Positions 7,273 to 15,280 of a DNA stretch of 64,000 bases are shown here, one piece after another. Both the position numbers and the translations under genes were made by a program. Source of the stretch: Fervidobacterium nodosum Rt17-B1. Lineage in GTDB: Bacteria; Thermotogota; Thermotogae; Thermotogales; Fervidobacteriaceae. Numbering within the stretch: position 1 is the stretch's first letter; each line of letters opens with the position of its first letter. Location of the stretch: the NCBI RefSeq assembly GCF_000017545.1, contig NC_009718.1:930001-994000 (forward strand). The letters run 5' to 3'. The notes beneath the pieces were generated by a model. It saw only the letters and a program-made list of their open reading frames with translations. It did no database searches and was not told the DNA's origin.

Positions 7273-7344
7273 GGTTCTTTGTCAATAGTTGGGGCGGGTA
7301 TTCGATTAGAATGTCTGTCTTTTCTAGTAACTATAAAAAATTAA
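6652..7344 (+). pseudogene. ISL3-family transposase, C-terminally truncated
   Basis: The family has a zinc finger, a helix-turn-helix and a DDE catalytic domain, usually totalling about 400 residues. Here the zinc finger (CPKCG near 42 and CKACG near 83), the HTH and the first catalytic Asp (ICVDEF, near 160) are present. Similarity stops after KGRDKVKYF, and the remaining 24 residues are out-of-family sequence read into a second IS-like end at 7273. The later catalytic residues are therefore lost. The start is GTG at 6652, as a TAA immediately precedes it in frame; GGAGG lies 12 bases upstream. Not functional as a transposase. Confidence 0.85.
7273..7300 (+). repeat. Second ISL3-like terminal sequence, same orientation as the first
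   Basis: 28 bases beginning GGTTCTTTGTCAATAGTTGG align without gaps to 6527-6554 with 19 of 28 identities, including the shared GGGG-n-GGGTA at the end. Because it is in direct, not inverted, orientation, it cannot be the right end of the same element; it looks like the end of another element that landed in the transposase gene and then decayed. Confidence 0.45.
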
Positions 7345-7404
7345 ACTTTGTATCAACATCATCGTCCAAAGACAAAAGTTTACCAAAATTCAATTATTTG
7401 CATT

Positions 7405-7432
7405 AAAACCCCCTAATCGGGGTTTTTATTTT
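7405..7432 (+). terminator. Intrinsic terminator upstream of the radical SAM gene
   Basis: AAAACCCC/GGGGTTTT stem (7405-7412 with 7419-7426) followed by a long T-rich tail. It closes the decayed IS patch. No intact gene upstream obviously owns it. Confidence 0.8.
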
Positions 7433-7487
7433 ATTTATTATTTTTACTCCCTTCTGACACTCAAAAAATTTTTCAGGAGGTATGGTG

Positions 7488-8441
7488 ATGAACACCACTC
7501 TTAGACCCAAACCGCATAATATTGAATTCGAGATAACAACTGCCTGTAATTATGGCTGCTTTCATTGTTACTGCAATGCTGGTAAAAAATCCGTTGTTGA
7601 ACTTACAACCGAAGAAATAAAGAGTGTTATAGATCAATTAATCGAGGCGGAGGCAGAGTTGCTCGATATTGTTGGTGGTGAGCCACTGTTAAGGGAAGAT
7701 ATCTTAGAAATACTTTCCTACGGTCGTTCCAGAGGTTTAAAAATGCTAATGAACACAAATGCTTCACTTGCAACAAAAGAATTAGTTAAAAATTTAAAGG
7801 AAGTTGTTCCCGACTTGCTTGTAGGTGTTTCCCTTGATGGCCCAACTCCAGAAGTTCATGAATTTGTGCGTGGTAAAGGTACTTTTGAAAAAACAATGAA
7901 TGGCATAAATAATTTTCTCAATGCAGGATTTGACGTAACTTTGCTGTTTGTTGTTAATAGAGAAAATTACAAATACATAGATGATATGCTGATTTTGTCT
8001 GAAAAATTAGGCGCTAACCTTTACGTTGACCGATTTGTACCAGTTGGAAGAGGTAAAATATTTAAGGATAGATTACTCCCAACACGTGAAATGGTTGAAT
8101 ATGTTGCAGAAAAATTAAAAGCTTACAAAGGCAATGTAGAATTGTATATCGAAGAAAATATTTTAGGAGAAGAGTGTACCGCGGGCAGAACCCATGCATC
8201 GATATTAGTTGATGGTAATGTTGTTCCATGTGGACATTTTAGGTATAATCCGGAATTTTACATGGGAAATGTCAGAAATGAACGTTTCAAAGTAATTTGG
8301 GAAAAATACAATAATCAGATATTGTTACCAAATGTGTGTGCAAAATGCAGTTTAAGAAATGTATCTTGTAAATCTGGATGTCTTGCCTATGCTTATCTAA
8401 ACGAAAGCAAAGTTGATGATATTCACTGTAAATTATTATAA
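7488..8441 (+). CDS. Radical SAM protein with SPASM-type C-terminus
   Basis: Fe-S enzyme of 317 residues that uses S-adenosylmethionine to make a radical. The N-terminal CNYGCFHC motif (CxxxCxxC) near residue 20 binds the SAM cluster, and VGGEPLLR follows. The C-terminal third has a cysteine series (EECTAG, VPCGHF, CAKCSLRNVSCKSGC) typical of SPASM domains holding auxiliary clusters. Such proteins modify peptides or cofactors (PqqE, anSME, NirJ types), but no substrate peptide or partner gene is visible next to it, so the reaction is unknown. AGGAGG at 7475-7480 fits the ATG at 7488 better than the ATG at 7482. It stands alone between two terminators. Confidence 0.85.
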   Translation: MNTTLRPKPHNIEFEITTACNYGCFHCYCNAGKKSVVELTTEEIKSVIDQLIEAEAELLDIVGGEPLLREDILEILSYGRSRGLKMLMNTNASLATKELVKNLKEVVPDLLVGVSLDGPTPEVHEFVRGKGTFEKTMNGINNFLNAGFDVTLLFVVNRENYKYIDDMLILSEKLGANLYVDRFVPVGRGKIFKDRLLPTREMVEYVAEKLKAYKGNVELYIEENILGEECTAGRTHASILVDGNVVPCGHFRYNPEFYMGNVRNERFKVIWEKYNNQILLPNVCAKCSLRNVSCKSGCLAYAYLNESKVDDIHCKLL

Positions 8442-8480
8442 AAAACTGAGCCGCTTCTAAAAAAGCGGCTCAGTTTTTTT
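8441..8480. terminator. Bidirectional terminator between the radical SAM gene and porB
   Basis: Perfect 16-bp stem (8441-8456 with 8463-8478) with A-runs and T-runs on both sides, serving two convergent genes. Confidence 0.93.
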
Positions 8481-8488
8481 ATGTTTTA

Positions 8489-9463
8489 TTATCTTATTGG
8501 CTTATCTTTTGTTGCTTCTTCCAAAGCAAGTAATCTTTCGTATCTTCTGTTAACGTATTCTTGGATTTCATCAATAACTTCTTGTGCATCAGGTCTTGAG
8601 AGAAGTGGTTTAAACCTTCCTTGTGATTTTATGTAATCTGCAACTGGCCTTGGGTTTGTAACTTTCTTTGTTACTCTATAAACGCCTCTTTCAACTTCGT
8701 AAAGTGGCCAGTAGAGTGTTTCTACTGCCAATTTACTTGTCTCTACGGCTTTATCGTCGGTAACTCTCCAAAATCTCACACAAGCTGAATGTGCTGCAAT
8801 GAAAGATGGACCATCAAATTCAAGGGCTTTTTCTATCTTTTTCATGAAGTCCATTGGTTCTGATAAAGCGACCGTTGCAACGTAAACATTTTCATGAGCT
8901 GCCATTATTTCAACAATATTTTTCTTAAGCTGAGCTTTTCCAGGTAATTTCTTTCCAACTGGCGCTGTTGTTGTATCAGAACCTGGAGGTGTTGAACCTG
9001 ACCTCTGGTTACCTGTATTCATGTAACCTTCGTTATCGTATACTATATAAATGAACTTGTGTCCTCTTTCGACTGCGCCAGACAATGATTGCAATCCTAT
9101 ATCATATGTTCCACCATCACCGGCAAATGCAAAGAACGCAAGTTTTTTATCTGCAGGTATTTCTCCTCTTTTCTTAGCTGCTCTAAATGCTGTTTCAACA
9201 CCACTTATTGTTGCTGCAACATTTTCAAATGCGTTGTGAATGTATGGAATGTTCCATGCAGTGTATGGATAAATTGTTGTTGAAACTTCAAGACAACCTG
9301 TTGCAAGGCCAACCACTGGTTCGTAACCTTTTGCAATAGCTGTCATGAGTGCGAATTTTACTACGTTTGGTGCTGCACAACCCGGACACATTCTGTGACC
9401 TTGTGTTATTCCAGGGTTTTTATCGTGAAAAAGTTTAGCAAGTTCTATAGCGTTTAATGGCAT
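8489..9463 (-). CDS. porB: Pyruvate:ferredoxin oxidoreductase, beta subunit
   Basis: Thiamine pyrophosphate-binding subunit (324 residues) of the enzyme that splits pyruvate to acetyl-CoA and CO2 and reduces ferredoxin, the main exit of glycolysis in Thermotogales. Visible: MCPGCAAPN near the N-terminus and the TPP motif GDG (FAFAGDGGTYDIG) followed by VYDNEGYMNTG. The ATG at 9463 has GGAGGTG upstream. Last of four por genes, 20 bases after porA. Keto-acid specificity is inferred from the gene set and the high resemblance to Thermotoga PorB. Confidence 0.94.
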   Translation of the reverse strand: MPLNAIELAKLFHDKNPGITQGHRMCPGCAAPNVVKFALMTAIAKGYEPVVGLATGCLEVSTTIYPYTAWNIPYIHNAFENVAATISGVETAFRAAKKRGEIPADKKLAFFAFAGDGGTYDIGLQSLSGAVERGHKFIYIVYDNEGYMNTGNQRSGSTPPGSDTTTAPVGKKLPGKAQLKKNIVEIMAAHENVYVATVALSEPMDFMKKIEKALEFDGPSFIAAHSACVRFWRVTDDKAVETSKLAVETLYWPLYEVERGVYRVTKKVTNPRPVADYIKSQGRFKPLLSRPDAQEVIDEIQEYVNRRYERLLALEEATKDKPIR

Positions 9464-9483
9464 CAATTACACCTCCTTATTTG

Positions 9484-10653
9484 TCACTCTCTAAGCCCAA
9501 GATATCTTTCTTCGTCGACAATTAAATTGCCGTTGAATGCATCTTCGAATGCCTGTCTAATGTGAGCAGGTGTTATATCCCTTCCACCAAGACCGTAGAC
9601 ATAGCTTCCCATTTGTGGTCTAACAGCAACTTCATAAAGTGCGGATTTTACCGTTTCATAAAGTGGAGCTTCTGCACCAAATGAAGCTGACCTGTCAAGA
9701 ACTACAACAGCTTTTCTTCCATTTAATATTCTTTGATATTCCGCTTTTGGGAATGGTCTAAATACCCATGGTTTAACAAGTCCAACTTTTTTACCTTCTT
9801 TTCTTAACTCGTTAATTGTATGTTTTATTGTTCCGGCGGTTGAACCTAATGCTACCATGACATATTGAGCATCATCAACCATGTACTCATCAACCAAATC
9901 ATATTTTCTTCCTGAAATCTTTGCGAATTCTTCTGCGACTTCTTTAAAAACTCTTGGGACATGTTTCATCGCTTCAATTTGACTTCTCTTGTGTTCAAAG
10001 TAATAATCGTACAAATCAAGAGCACCATATGTAACAGGTTTAGATGTATCAAGTAATGAATTCATTCTTATTGGTTTTCCAACAAATTGCTTAACAACTT
10101 CATCATCAAGTGTTTCTACTACTTCAACACCATGCGAAATAATAAATCCATCAAAGTTCACCATAACTGGGAGTCTTATATCTGGATGTTCTGCGATTCT
10201 GTAAGCCATGACTGTAAAGTCGTAAGCTTCTTGAGCATTTTCTGCCCAAAGTTGTATCCATCCACTATCTCTTTCAGCCATCGCGTCACTATGGTCACAG
10301 TGAATATTGATTGGTCCTGAGAGCGCCCTATTCGCAACTGCCATTACTATTGGAAGTCTTAAAGAAGCTGCTATGAAAACAACCTCGTGCATAAGAGCAA
10401 GACCAACGGAAGCTGTTGCCGTAAACGCCCTTGCACCAGCAGCTGCTGCGCCAACAACAGCACTCATTGCAGAGTGTTCGCTTTCAACAGGTATCATTTC
10501 AGTGTCAACAACACCATCTGCAACATATTTCGCGAAGTATTCAACAACTGGCGTTTGTGGTGTAATAGGATACGCTGCAACAACGTCTGGATTTATTTGT
10601 TTCATTGCATAGGCTATCGCCTCTGCACCTGTAATTGCTTGTTTTAAAGGCAT
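9484..10653 (-). CDS. porA: Pyruvate:ferredoxin oxidoreductase, alpha subunit
   Basis: 389-residue subunit that forms the active site with PorB. The N-terminal half carries the family stretch AYPITPQTP and VESEHSAMSAVVGAAAAGAR with the pyrimidine-domain Glu. The C-terminal half contains VALGSTAGTIKHTI and LDRSASFGAEAPLYE. An AGGAGGTG ribosome site precedes the ATG. It lies 12 bases after porD and 20 before porB, so it is translated from the same message. Confidence 0.95.
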   Translation of the reverse strand: MPLKQAITGAEAIAYAMKQINPDVVAAYPITPQTPVVEYFAKYVADGVVDTEMIPVESEHSAMSAVVGAAAAGARAFTATASVGLALMHEVVFIAASLRLPIVMAVANRALSGPINIHCDHSDAMAERDSGWIQLWAENAQEAYDFTVMAYRIAEHPDIRLPVMVNFDGFIISHGVEVVETLDDEVVKQFVGKPIRMNSLLDTSKPVTYGALDLYDYYFEHKRSQIEAMKHVPRVFKEVAEEFAKISGRKYDLVDEYMVDDAQYVMVALGSTAGTIKHTINELRKEGKKVGLVKPWVFRPFPKAEYQRILNGRKAVVVLDRSASFGAEAPLYETVKSALYEVAVRPQMGSYVYGLGGRDITPAHIRQAFEDAFNGNLIVDEERYLGLRE

Positions 10654-10665
10654 TTTCGCACCTCC

Positions 10666-11016
10666 TTACTCATCCGCAAAATCTGTTTCTGGTTTCATTA
10701 CTATAGCACGTTTTTCTTCAGGAGCCGGTTGTTTCGTTTTCGGGTCTATACTCTTTGGACATACATTTGCACAAAGTCCGCAACCTTTACAGTAATAGTA
10801 ATTATAGCCTCTCATCTTCGGTTTTCCATCAACGATCTCAACTACGATTGCTTGATCTGGACAATACAACCAGCATTGCATACAGTGAATACAATTTTCC
10901 GCTTGGTAAATTGGTCTCATTACCCTCCATGTTCCTGTTTTGTACTGCTTAGCGTTTCCTGGTTCAACTATTAATCCACCAATTGGAAGTTCCTTCCATC
11001 CTTTGAGTTCAGGCAC
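10666..11016 (-). CDS. porD: Pyruvate:ferredoxin oxidoreductase, delta (ferredoxin-like) subunit
   Basis: 116-residue subunit with two 4Fe-4S clusters: CIHCMQCWLYCP near residue 43 and CKGCGLCANVCP near 76. It passes electrons from the TPP site to ferredoxin. The start is GTG at 11016 with GGAGGTGA upstream, overlapping the end of porC by 8 bases, which suggests coupled translation. Confidence 0.95.
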   Translation of the reverse strand: MPELKGWKELPIGGLIVEPGNAKQYKTGTWRVMRPIYQAENCIHCMQCWLYCPDQAIVVEIVDGKPKMRGYNYYYCKGCGLCANVCPKSIDPKTKQPAPEEKRAIVMKPETDFADE

Positions 11017-11584
11017 TGCAAGTCACCTCCTCATAACCTCTGTGAAGTGCCCTAATGTTTTTGTTAACAACCTCTTCACCAAATTTCTTTAAGAACATAT
11101 CTCTAATCTTATCTTCAACGTATTTAAGTTCTATAACTCCTGTTACTCTTGCAATTGCACCAAGCATTACGGTATTTGGCGTACCTCTTCCGAGTTCTTC
11201 AAGTGCTATGTCTGTTGCCTTAACAACACAAATCTTGCCTTTGAAGCCAGATTTTTGTCTAACCCATTCGATAGATCTGACTGTGTTAACAATTAATACT
11301 GTCTCTTCGTTTGTCCCTGCAAGGATATCTGGGTTACTAAGAAGCGTGTCATCGATAACAACGACAAGATTCGGGGTTTCAACTGAGGAGTGTAATAGTA
11401 TCGGCTCATCAGAAATTCTGTTGAACGCCTTCATAGGTGCACCTGTTCTCTCAGCACCATATTCTGGGAAGGCCTGTACATACTTACCCATGTCAAGGGC
11501 TGCCTCAGCAAGCATTTGAGAAGCACTCTTTGCACCCTGACCTGCACGACCATGCCATCTGATTTCAAAAATATTTGCAGGCAC
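11009..11584 (-). CDS. porC: Pyruvate:ferredoxin oxidoreductase, gamma subunit
   Basis: 191-residue subunit beginning PANIFEIRWHGRAGQGAKSA, the conserved start of the gamma family, with AFPEYGAERTGAP following. The GTG at 11584 is chosen: AAAGGAGG lies just upstream and the length agrees with the family. The open frame upstream of it to 11662 lacks a ribosome site. First gene of porCDAB; a hairpin-rich leader precedes it. Confidence 0.94.
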   Translation of the reverse strand: MPANIFEIRWHGRAGQGAKSASQMLAEAALDMGKYVQAFPEYGAERTGAPMKAFNRISDEPILLHSSVETPNLVVVIDDTLLSNPDILAGTNEETVLIVNTVRSIEWVRQKSGFKGKICVVKATDIALEELGRGTPNTVMLGAIARVTGVIELKYVEDKIRDMFLKKFGEEVVNKNIRALHRGYEEVTCSA

Positions 11585-11666
11585 TGTCCTTACCTCCTTT
11601 TCGTTTTTGTCGATAGAAAAACTAATTTTCACTATTCTCAAGTTTTTCATGCTTTCCAACACAACA

Positions 11667-11748
11667 CCCCGAGATGCGTATTTACATCTCGGGGGAGCTT
11701 CGAATAACCTTTACAGAGGGTTACATAGATAACTATACGTTATTCAAT
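11667..11748 (-). other. Paired hairpins between the GH57 gene and porCDAB
   Basis: Two inverted repeats: a 10-bp GC-rich stem (11667-11676 with 11685-11694, CCCCGAGATG/CATCTCGGGG) and a nested AT-rich one (GAATAAC/GTTATTC outer arms near 11702 and 11739, with an AACC...GGTT inner stem). Neither has a U-run on the minus strand, so they are not classical terminators. They lie after the GH57 stop and about 80 bases before porC, so they may be an attenuator-like leader or a processing/stability structure. Confidence 0.45.
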
Positions 11749-11749
11749 G

Positions 11750-13351
11750 CTATATCTTTAAGTACATTCTGTAATCAGCATCAGGGAAGATATCATCTAA
11801 GTATTCCAACCTCTGTAACTCCCCTGTATCTATATTACCACTCTTTAGCATTTCATACAAGGTTAAAAATCGTTTAATATGCGTTTTGGTTCTGTTAACT
11901 GCATATTCCACGCTTGTTCTAGTAGTCATTATAAACGCCCAGTCGCTTGATTGAGCCAAAAGAAGCTCTCTTACCATTTGATTCAATACTCTTATCTTTA
12001 TTGGATCTGTTTCATTTGTGTGAAGTTTTGCCATCTCTGTCATTTTTTCTACCATTTCATGTAAATGAGGATATATCCAATCGTTTGTACCATTCAACCA
12101 TACTTCATTGTAACCATTCGCACCCCAACTTGACGCTGCCGGTGTAACAATTTGAACTTTTTCAATCCAGTCAACAACATCACAAACCCTTACCGCTCTT
12201 AGTTTTTGACTCTTGGCCGCTTCTCTCATGAAATATTCGATAAAATATGGCCCTTCGAACCACCAATGTCCAAAAAGTTCCGCGTCAAATGGTGCAACAA
12301 TTATTGGTTCTAATCCTTCAAAAAGGTTTAATAGATAATCGACCTGTGCTTCTTTTTTTCTAAGGAAATCTTTTGCATGTTCATAAGCAACTTTTTTTGC
12401 TTCATCGATATCATAAAAATCTTTCTTTTCAAGTGGCGTATCTTTTGAAGTAATTTTATGATACTTTATCCCAACATTCATTCTTACACCACTTGGGTCA
12501 ATGTAAGGCTTTATGTACTCATACTCTCTATCAAAACCAATGTCCCTATAAAATTCACGATATCTTGAATCTCCAGGATAGCCAATCTGCGCGCTCCAAA
12601 CTTGCTCTGAACTCTCCGGATCTCTTGCAAACGCAAAGACATTATTTGGTGTTACCACTGGTCTGTAAACACCGTATCTTGGCCTTTCATCAGCATACCA
12701 GAGTGCGTGTGAATCAACAAAGAAATACTCTATGCCGTACTCAGCAAGATATTTATCAAGCCCAGGAAAATAAGCACACTCTGCGAGCCAAATTCCTCTC
12801 GGTTTAACTCCTATATGCCTTTCATAAGTTTTTACGGCTTGTTCCAATTGTGCTCTTATCGCCTGAGGATACTGTTCCATAAAAGGTAAATAACCGTGAG
12901 TTGCATTACATGTGATTATATCGAGGTTTCCCTTCGAAAAATATTCTCTAAATCCGTTCAAGATATTTCTTTGGTAAACATCCCTGAAAAGAAAGAGAGT
13001 TTCTTCGAAAAAGTTAAGATAAAATTTGGCCATTTTATTTTTTGTAGGATGTTCTGCCTCTGTTCTAACAACTTCTTTCCTAGCTAATTCTATTAGCTTT
13101 TCAATATGTTTTTCATATTTATTTTGCAAATTTGGATTAGCAAACATTTCCATTAAAGGTGGTGTAATTGACATAGTCAATTTTACGGGAACTTTTTCCT
13201 TTTCAAGTTCCCTAAACATTCTGAGTAATGGTATATAAGTTTCAGTTATAGCTTCAAAAAACCAATGCTCTTCCAAGAAAAACGGATAATCTGGATGATG
13301 AACATACGGTAAATGTGCGTGAAGAACGAATGCTATCTGTCCACGTGGCAT
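11750..13351 (-). CDS. GH57 1,4-alpha-glucan branching enzyme
   Basis: 533-residue cytoplasmic glycoside hydrolase family 57 protein (DUF1957 type) that makes alpha-1,6 branches in glycogen-like glucan. GH57 landmarks: HAHLPYVHHPD at the N-terminus, nucleophile Glu in GIWLAECAYFPG near residue 185, and acid/base Asp in APFDAELFGHWWFEGP near 350. The late WGANGYNEVWLNGTNDWIYPHLH block is typical of the branching-enzyme subgroup. It follows the DUF4912 gene by 2 bases. Some family members were first described as amylases, so activity should be read from the subgroup, not GH57 alone. Confidence 0.9.
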   Translation of the reverse strand: MPRGQIAFVLHAHLPYVHHPDYPFFLEEHWFFEAITETYIPLLRMFRELEKEKVPVKLTMSITPPLMEMFANPNLQNKYEKHIEKLIELARKEVVRTEAEHPTKNKMAKFYLNFFEETLFLFRDVYQRNILNGFREYFSKGNLDIITCNATHGYLPFMEQYPQAIRAQLEQAVKTYERHIGVKPRGIWLAECAYFPGLDKYLAEYGIEYFFVDSHALWYADERPRYGVYRPVVTPNNVFAFARDPESSEQVWSAQIGYPGDSRYREFYRDIGFDREYEYIKPYIDPSGVRMNVGIKYHKITSKDTPLEKKDFYDIDEAKKVAYEHAKDFLRKKEAQVDYLLNLFEGLEPIIVAPFDAELFGHWWFEGPYFIEYFMREAAKSQKLRAVRVCDVVDWIEKVQIVTPAASSWGANGYNEVWLNGTNDWIYPHLHEMVEKMTEMAKLHTNETDPIKIRVLNQMVRELLLAQSSDWAFIMTTRTSVEYAVNRTKTHIKRFLTLYEMLKSGNIDTGELQRLEYLDDIFPDADYRMYLKI

Positions 13352-13353
13352 AT

Positions 13354-14145
13354 TTACATCCCCTTCCCACTAAGGCGAATAACACTGATACTTCCGGCCC
13401 CTGATATCCGAAAAAGATGCTCCAAACCCTGAACAGAACCTGCAACTCTTTCAATAATAGGTGTCAACATACCACCTGATGGCATAACAATTCTTCTTCT
13501 CTTCCTTAAATCCATCCAACGTTCCCTCGTCGATTGACTTGGTGAATTAACAGGTATCTTACAGAGATTTGACCTAATCAACGGTTTGTAAGTACCGTTT
13601 ACATCATAATAACCAATTTCACCAAGATAGTGCGCACCGGGCATTGGAACATTAAGATAGTAATTCTTTAAGTTAATCGGGTCAATTGTGACTTCAAATG
13701 TTCGATGAGCGTTTGTACCATCGAACTCGATATAAGTAACATCATAAACTCTCAGAACAACTTTAACTATTTCTCGAGATTTAAAAAATTCTTTATTTTC
13801 TTGGCTGAAATCCCAGTAGAAGTGGAGCCAATGTGGATTGACAGGCATTGCCACCAATTTATCTTTGTTGTATGTTTCAGGAATTGTTAGGTCTTCTTTG
13901 ACAGGTTGGACAACAGGTTTCGAATCAGATGAAGATTTTGAAGGAGAAGTCGCACTTGAAACATTTGCTGTTTTTTCTGAAGTTGCTAATTTTGCCCTTT
14001 CAATAAATCGCTCAAGCATTTTTCTAACATCTGACTTTGTCATCTGTTTTCTGACGGTTAAACCAAGCTGTTTTGCCATAGCCTTGAGTTCTTGTATAGT
14101 TCGTTCTTGCTTTAACCATTCCTCAAGTTCTAACCAATTGGACAT
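13354..14145 (-). CDS. DUF4912 domain protein with N-terminal SAP/Rho-N-like helix pair
   Basis: 263-residue protein of unknown exact role. Residues 1-45 form a helical domain (LKAMAKQLGL...SDVRKMLERF) like SAP or Rho N-terminal domains. A low-complexity Ser/Lys/Thr linker follows to about 85. Residues 90-230 form the DUF4912 beta domain (PHWLHFYWDFSQENK, RVYDVTYIEFDG, GEIGYYD). It is 2 bases from the GH57 branching enzyme, so a glucan-related job such as carbohydrate binding is plausible (inference). The ATG at 14145 has a strong GGGGGGTGAG site; the upstream GTG in the open frame does not. Confidence 0.85.
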   Translation of the reverse strand: MSNWLELEEWLKQERTIQELKAMAKQLGLTVRKQMTKSDVRKMLERFIERAKLATSEKTANVSSATSPSKSSSDSKPVVQPVKEDLTIPETYNKDKLVAMPVNPHWLHFYWDFSQENKEFFKSREIVKVVLRVYDVTYIEFDGTNAHRTFEVTIDPINLKNYYLNVPMPGAHYLGEIGYYDVNGTYKPLIRSNLCKIPVNSPSQSTRERWMDLRKRRRIVMPSGGMLTPIIERVAGSVQGLEHLFRISGAGSISVIRLSGKGM

Positions 14146-14407
14146 ATAACTCACCCCCCGTCAATTGTGTTTTCTACCTTTCCTTTAATGAAATTATATA
14201 CTCGGTTTTTATATTGTAAATTGTTGTAAAGGAAAGAAATAGTATCATATTTGACTATAATTTACTTTAAAAAATTATAATCACCAATAAATGTATAATT
14301 ACAATTGTTACATTTGTTACATTTGGTTTTAATTAAATGCTTTGAATTTTAAAAATGTTTGATTTATTCAGATTTTTTAGGGATGCTTGAATGACAAAGG
14401 TTAGGAA
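14146..14407. other. AT-rich intergenic region holding the DUF4912/GH57 promoter
   Basis: About 260 bases with no credible gene. It holds the promoter at 14193-14220. The rest is simple AT-rich sequence downstream of the kinase-gene run and carries no clear terminator. Confidence 0.5.
14193..14220 (-). promoter_or_regulatory. Promoter of the DUF4912-GH57 operon
   Basis: Minus strand: -35 TTTACA (14215-14220), 16-bp spacer, -10 TATAAT (14193-14198), about 48 bases before the DUF4912 start. Confidence 0.6.
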
Positions 14408-15280
14408 TCACAAAGAGGGTCCTAAAAATGAGTTGATTTGTTGAAGTGTTGGAAATGATTCGGTTGTACCTTTTTTTAAGCAAGTAATAGCACCACAAGC
14501 ATTGGCAAATTTAAGTATTTTTTTGACTAGCATTCTGTTGAGTAAACCATATATAATACCAGCTGTAAATGAATCTCCGGCACCTGTTGTATCTATTGGG
14601 TTTATTTTAAACGATTCGCAAAAAATCTTTTCTTTTTTCGAATAGTAAAAACTCCCTTTACTACCAAGTTTTATGAAAAGTTTCTCTATACCTAAGGATA
14701 TTAACTTGTCTGCAGCATCTTCGACATTTGTTGTGTTAGAAATTCTAAGTGCTTCCGATTCGTTCATTGAGGCGTACGAAATCCCGTTAAGCAACGAAAG
14801 ATCTATGAATTCTGATAACTCTACAAATATGTTTTTGTTTGTTTTTTTCAAATTATTTAGAACCTCTGGTTCAATTCCGCTTTGAAAATAAACAATATCA
14901 GATTTCGATATTATCTCTTCATTTCTCAAAACATCATCACTGCACAGGAATTTGTTTGCTCCAAGATAATTAAACATAGTATTATTAGCTTTTTCATCTA
15001 CTATGATGAATGTTATACCTGTTCTTTCAATTCTATCAGCTATAACATTTACGCCAAATTCTTTGAGTTTTTTTAAAGCAAAATCACCAAATTCATCTTC
15101 CCCTACTTTTGTTATCAACGTGGAATTTACACCCAACTTGGCTAAAGCAACAGAAACGTTGGTGGCTTTACCACCAACGTTTATATAAATTTCTTCAGAA
15201 ACATGGTTTTCGTTTACTTTTATTTCTTTCACAGGATAAAATAAATCAACGTTTAGTTTTCCAATGCACGTAACTGTCAT
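14408..15280 (-). CDS. PfkB-family carbohydrate kinase (ribokinase-like)
   Basis: 290-residue sugar or nucleoside kinase. It has the N-terminal glycine pair region (NVGGKATNVSVALAKLG) and the C-terminal PfkB signature DTTGAGDSFTAG, whose Asp is the catalytic base. The substrate cannot be read from the sequence; ribose, fructose or a nucleoside are possible. Its start overlaps the stop of the TPR protein gene by 4 bases (ATGA), so the two are translationally coupled. Confidence 0.87.
   Translation of the reverse strand: MTVTCIGKLNVDLFYPVKEIKVNENHVSEEIYINVGGKATNVSVALAKLGVNSTLITKVGEDEFGDFALKKLKEFGVNVIADRIERTGITFIIVDEKANNTMFNYLGANKFLCSDDVLRNEEIISKSDIVYFQSGIEPEVLNNLKKTNKNIFVELSEFIDLSLLNGISYASMNESEALRISNTTNVEDAADKLISLGIEKLFIKLGSKGSFYYSKKEKIFCESFKINPIDTTGAGDSFTAGIIYGLLNRMLVKKILKFANACGAITCLKKGTTESFPTLQQINSFLGPSL

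Noticed and set aside
10307-10647. Plus-strand frames of about 100 codons inside porA and other conserved genes
   Set aside because: They are shadows of the strongly conserved minus-strand por genes.
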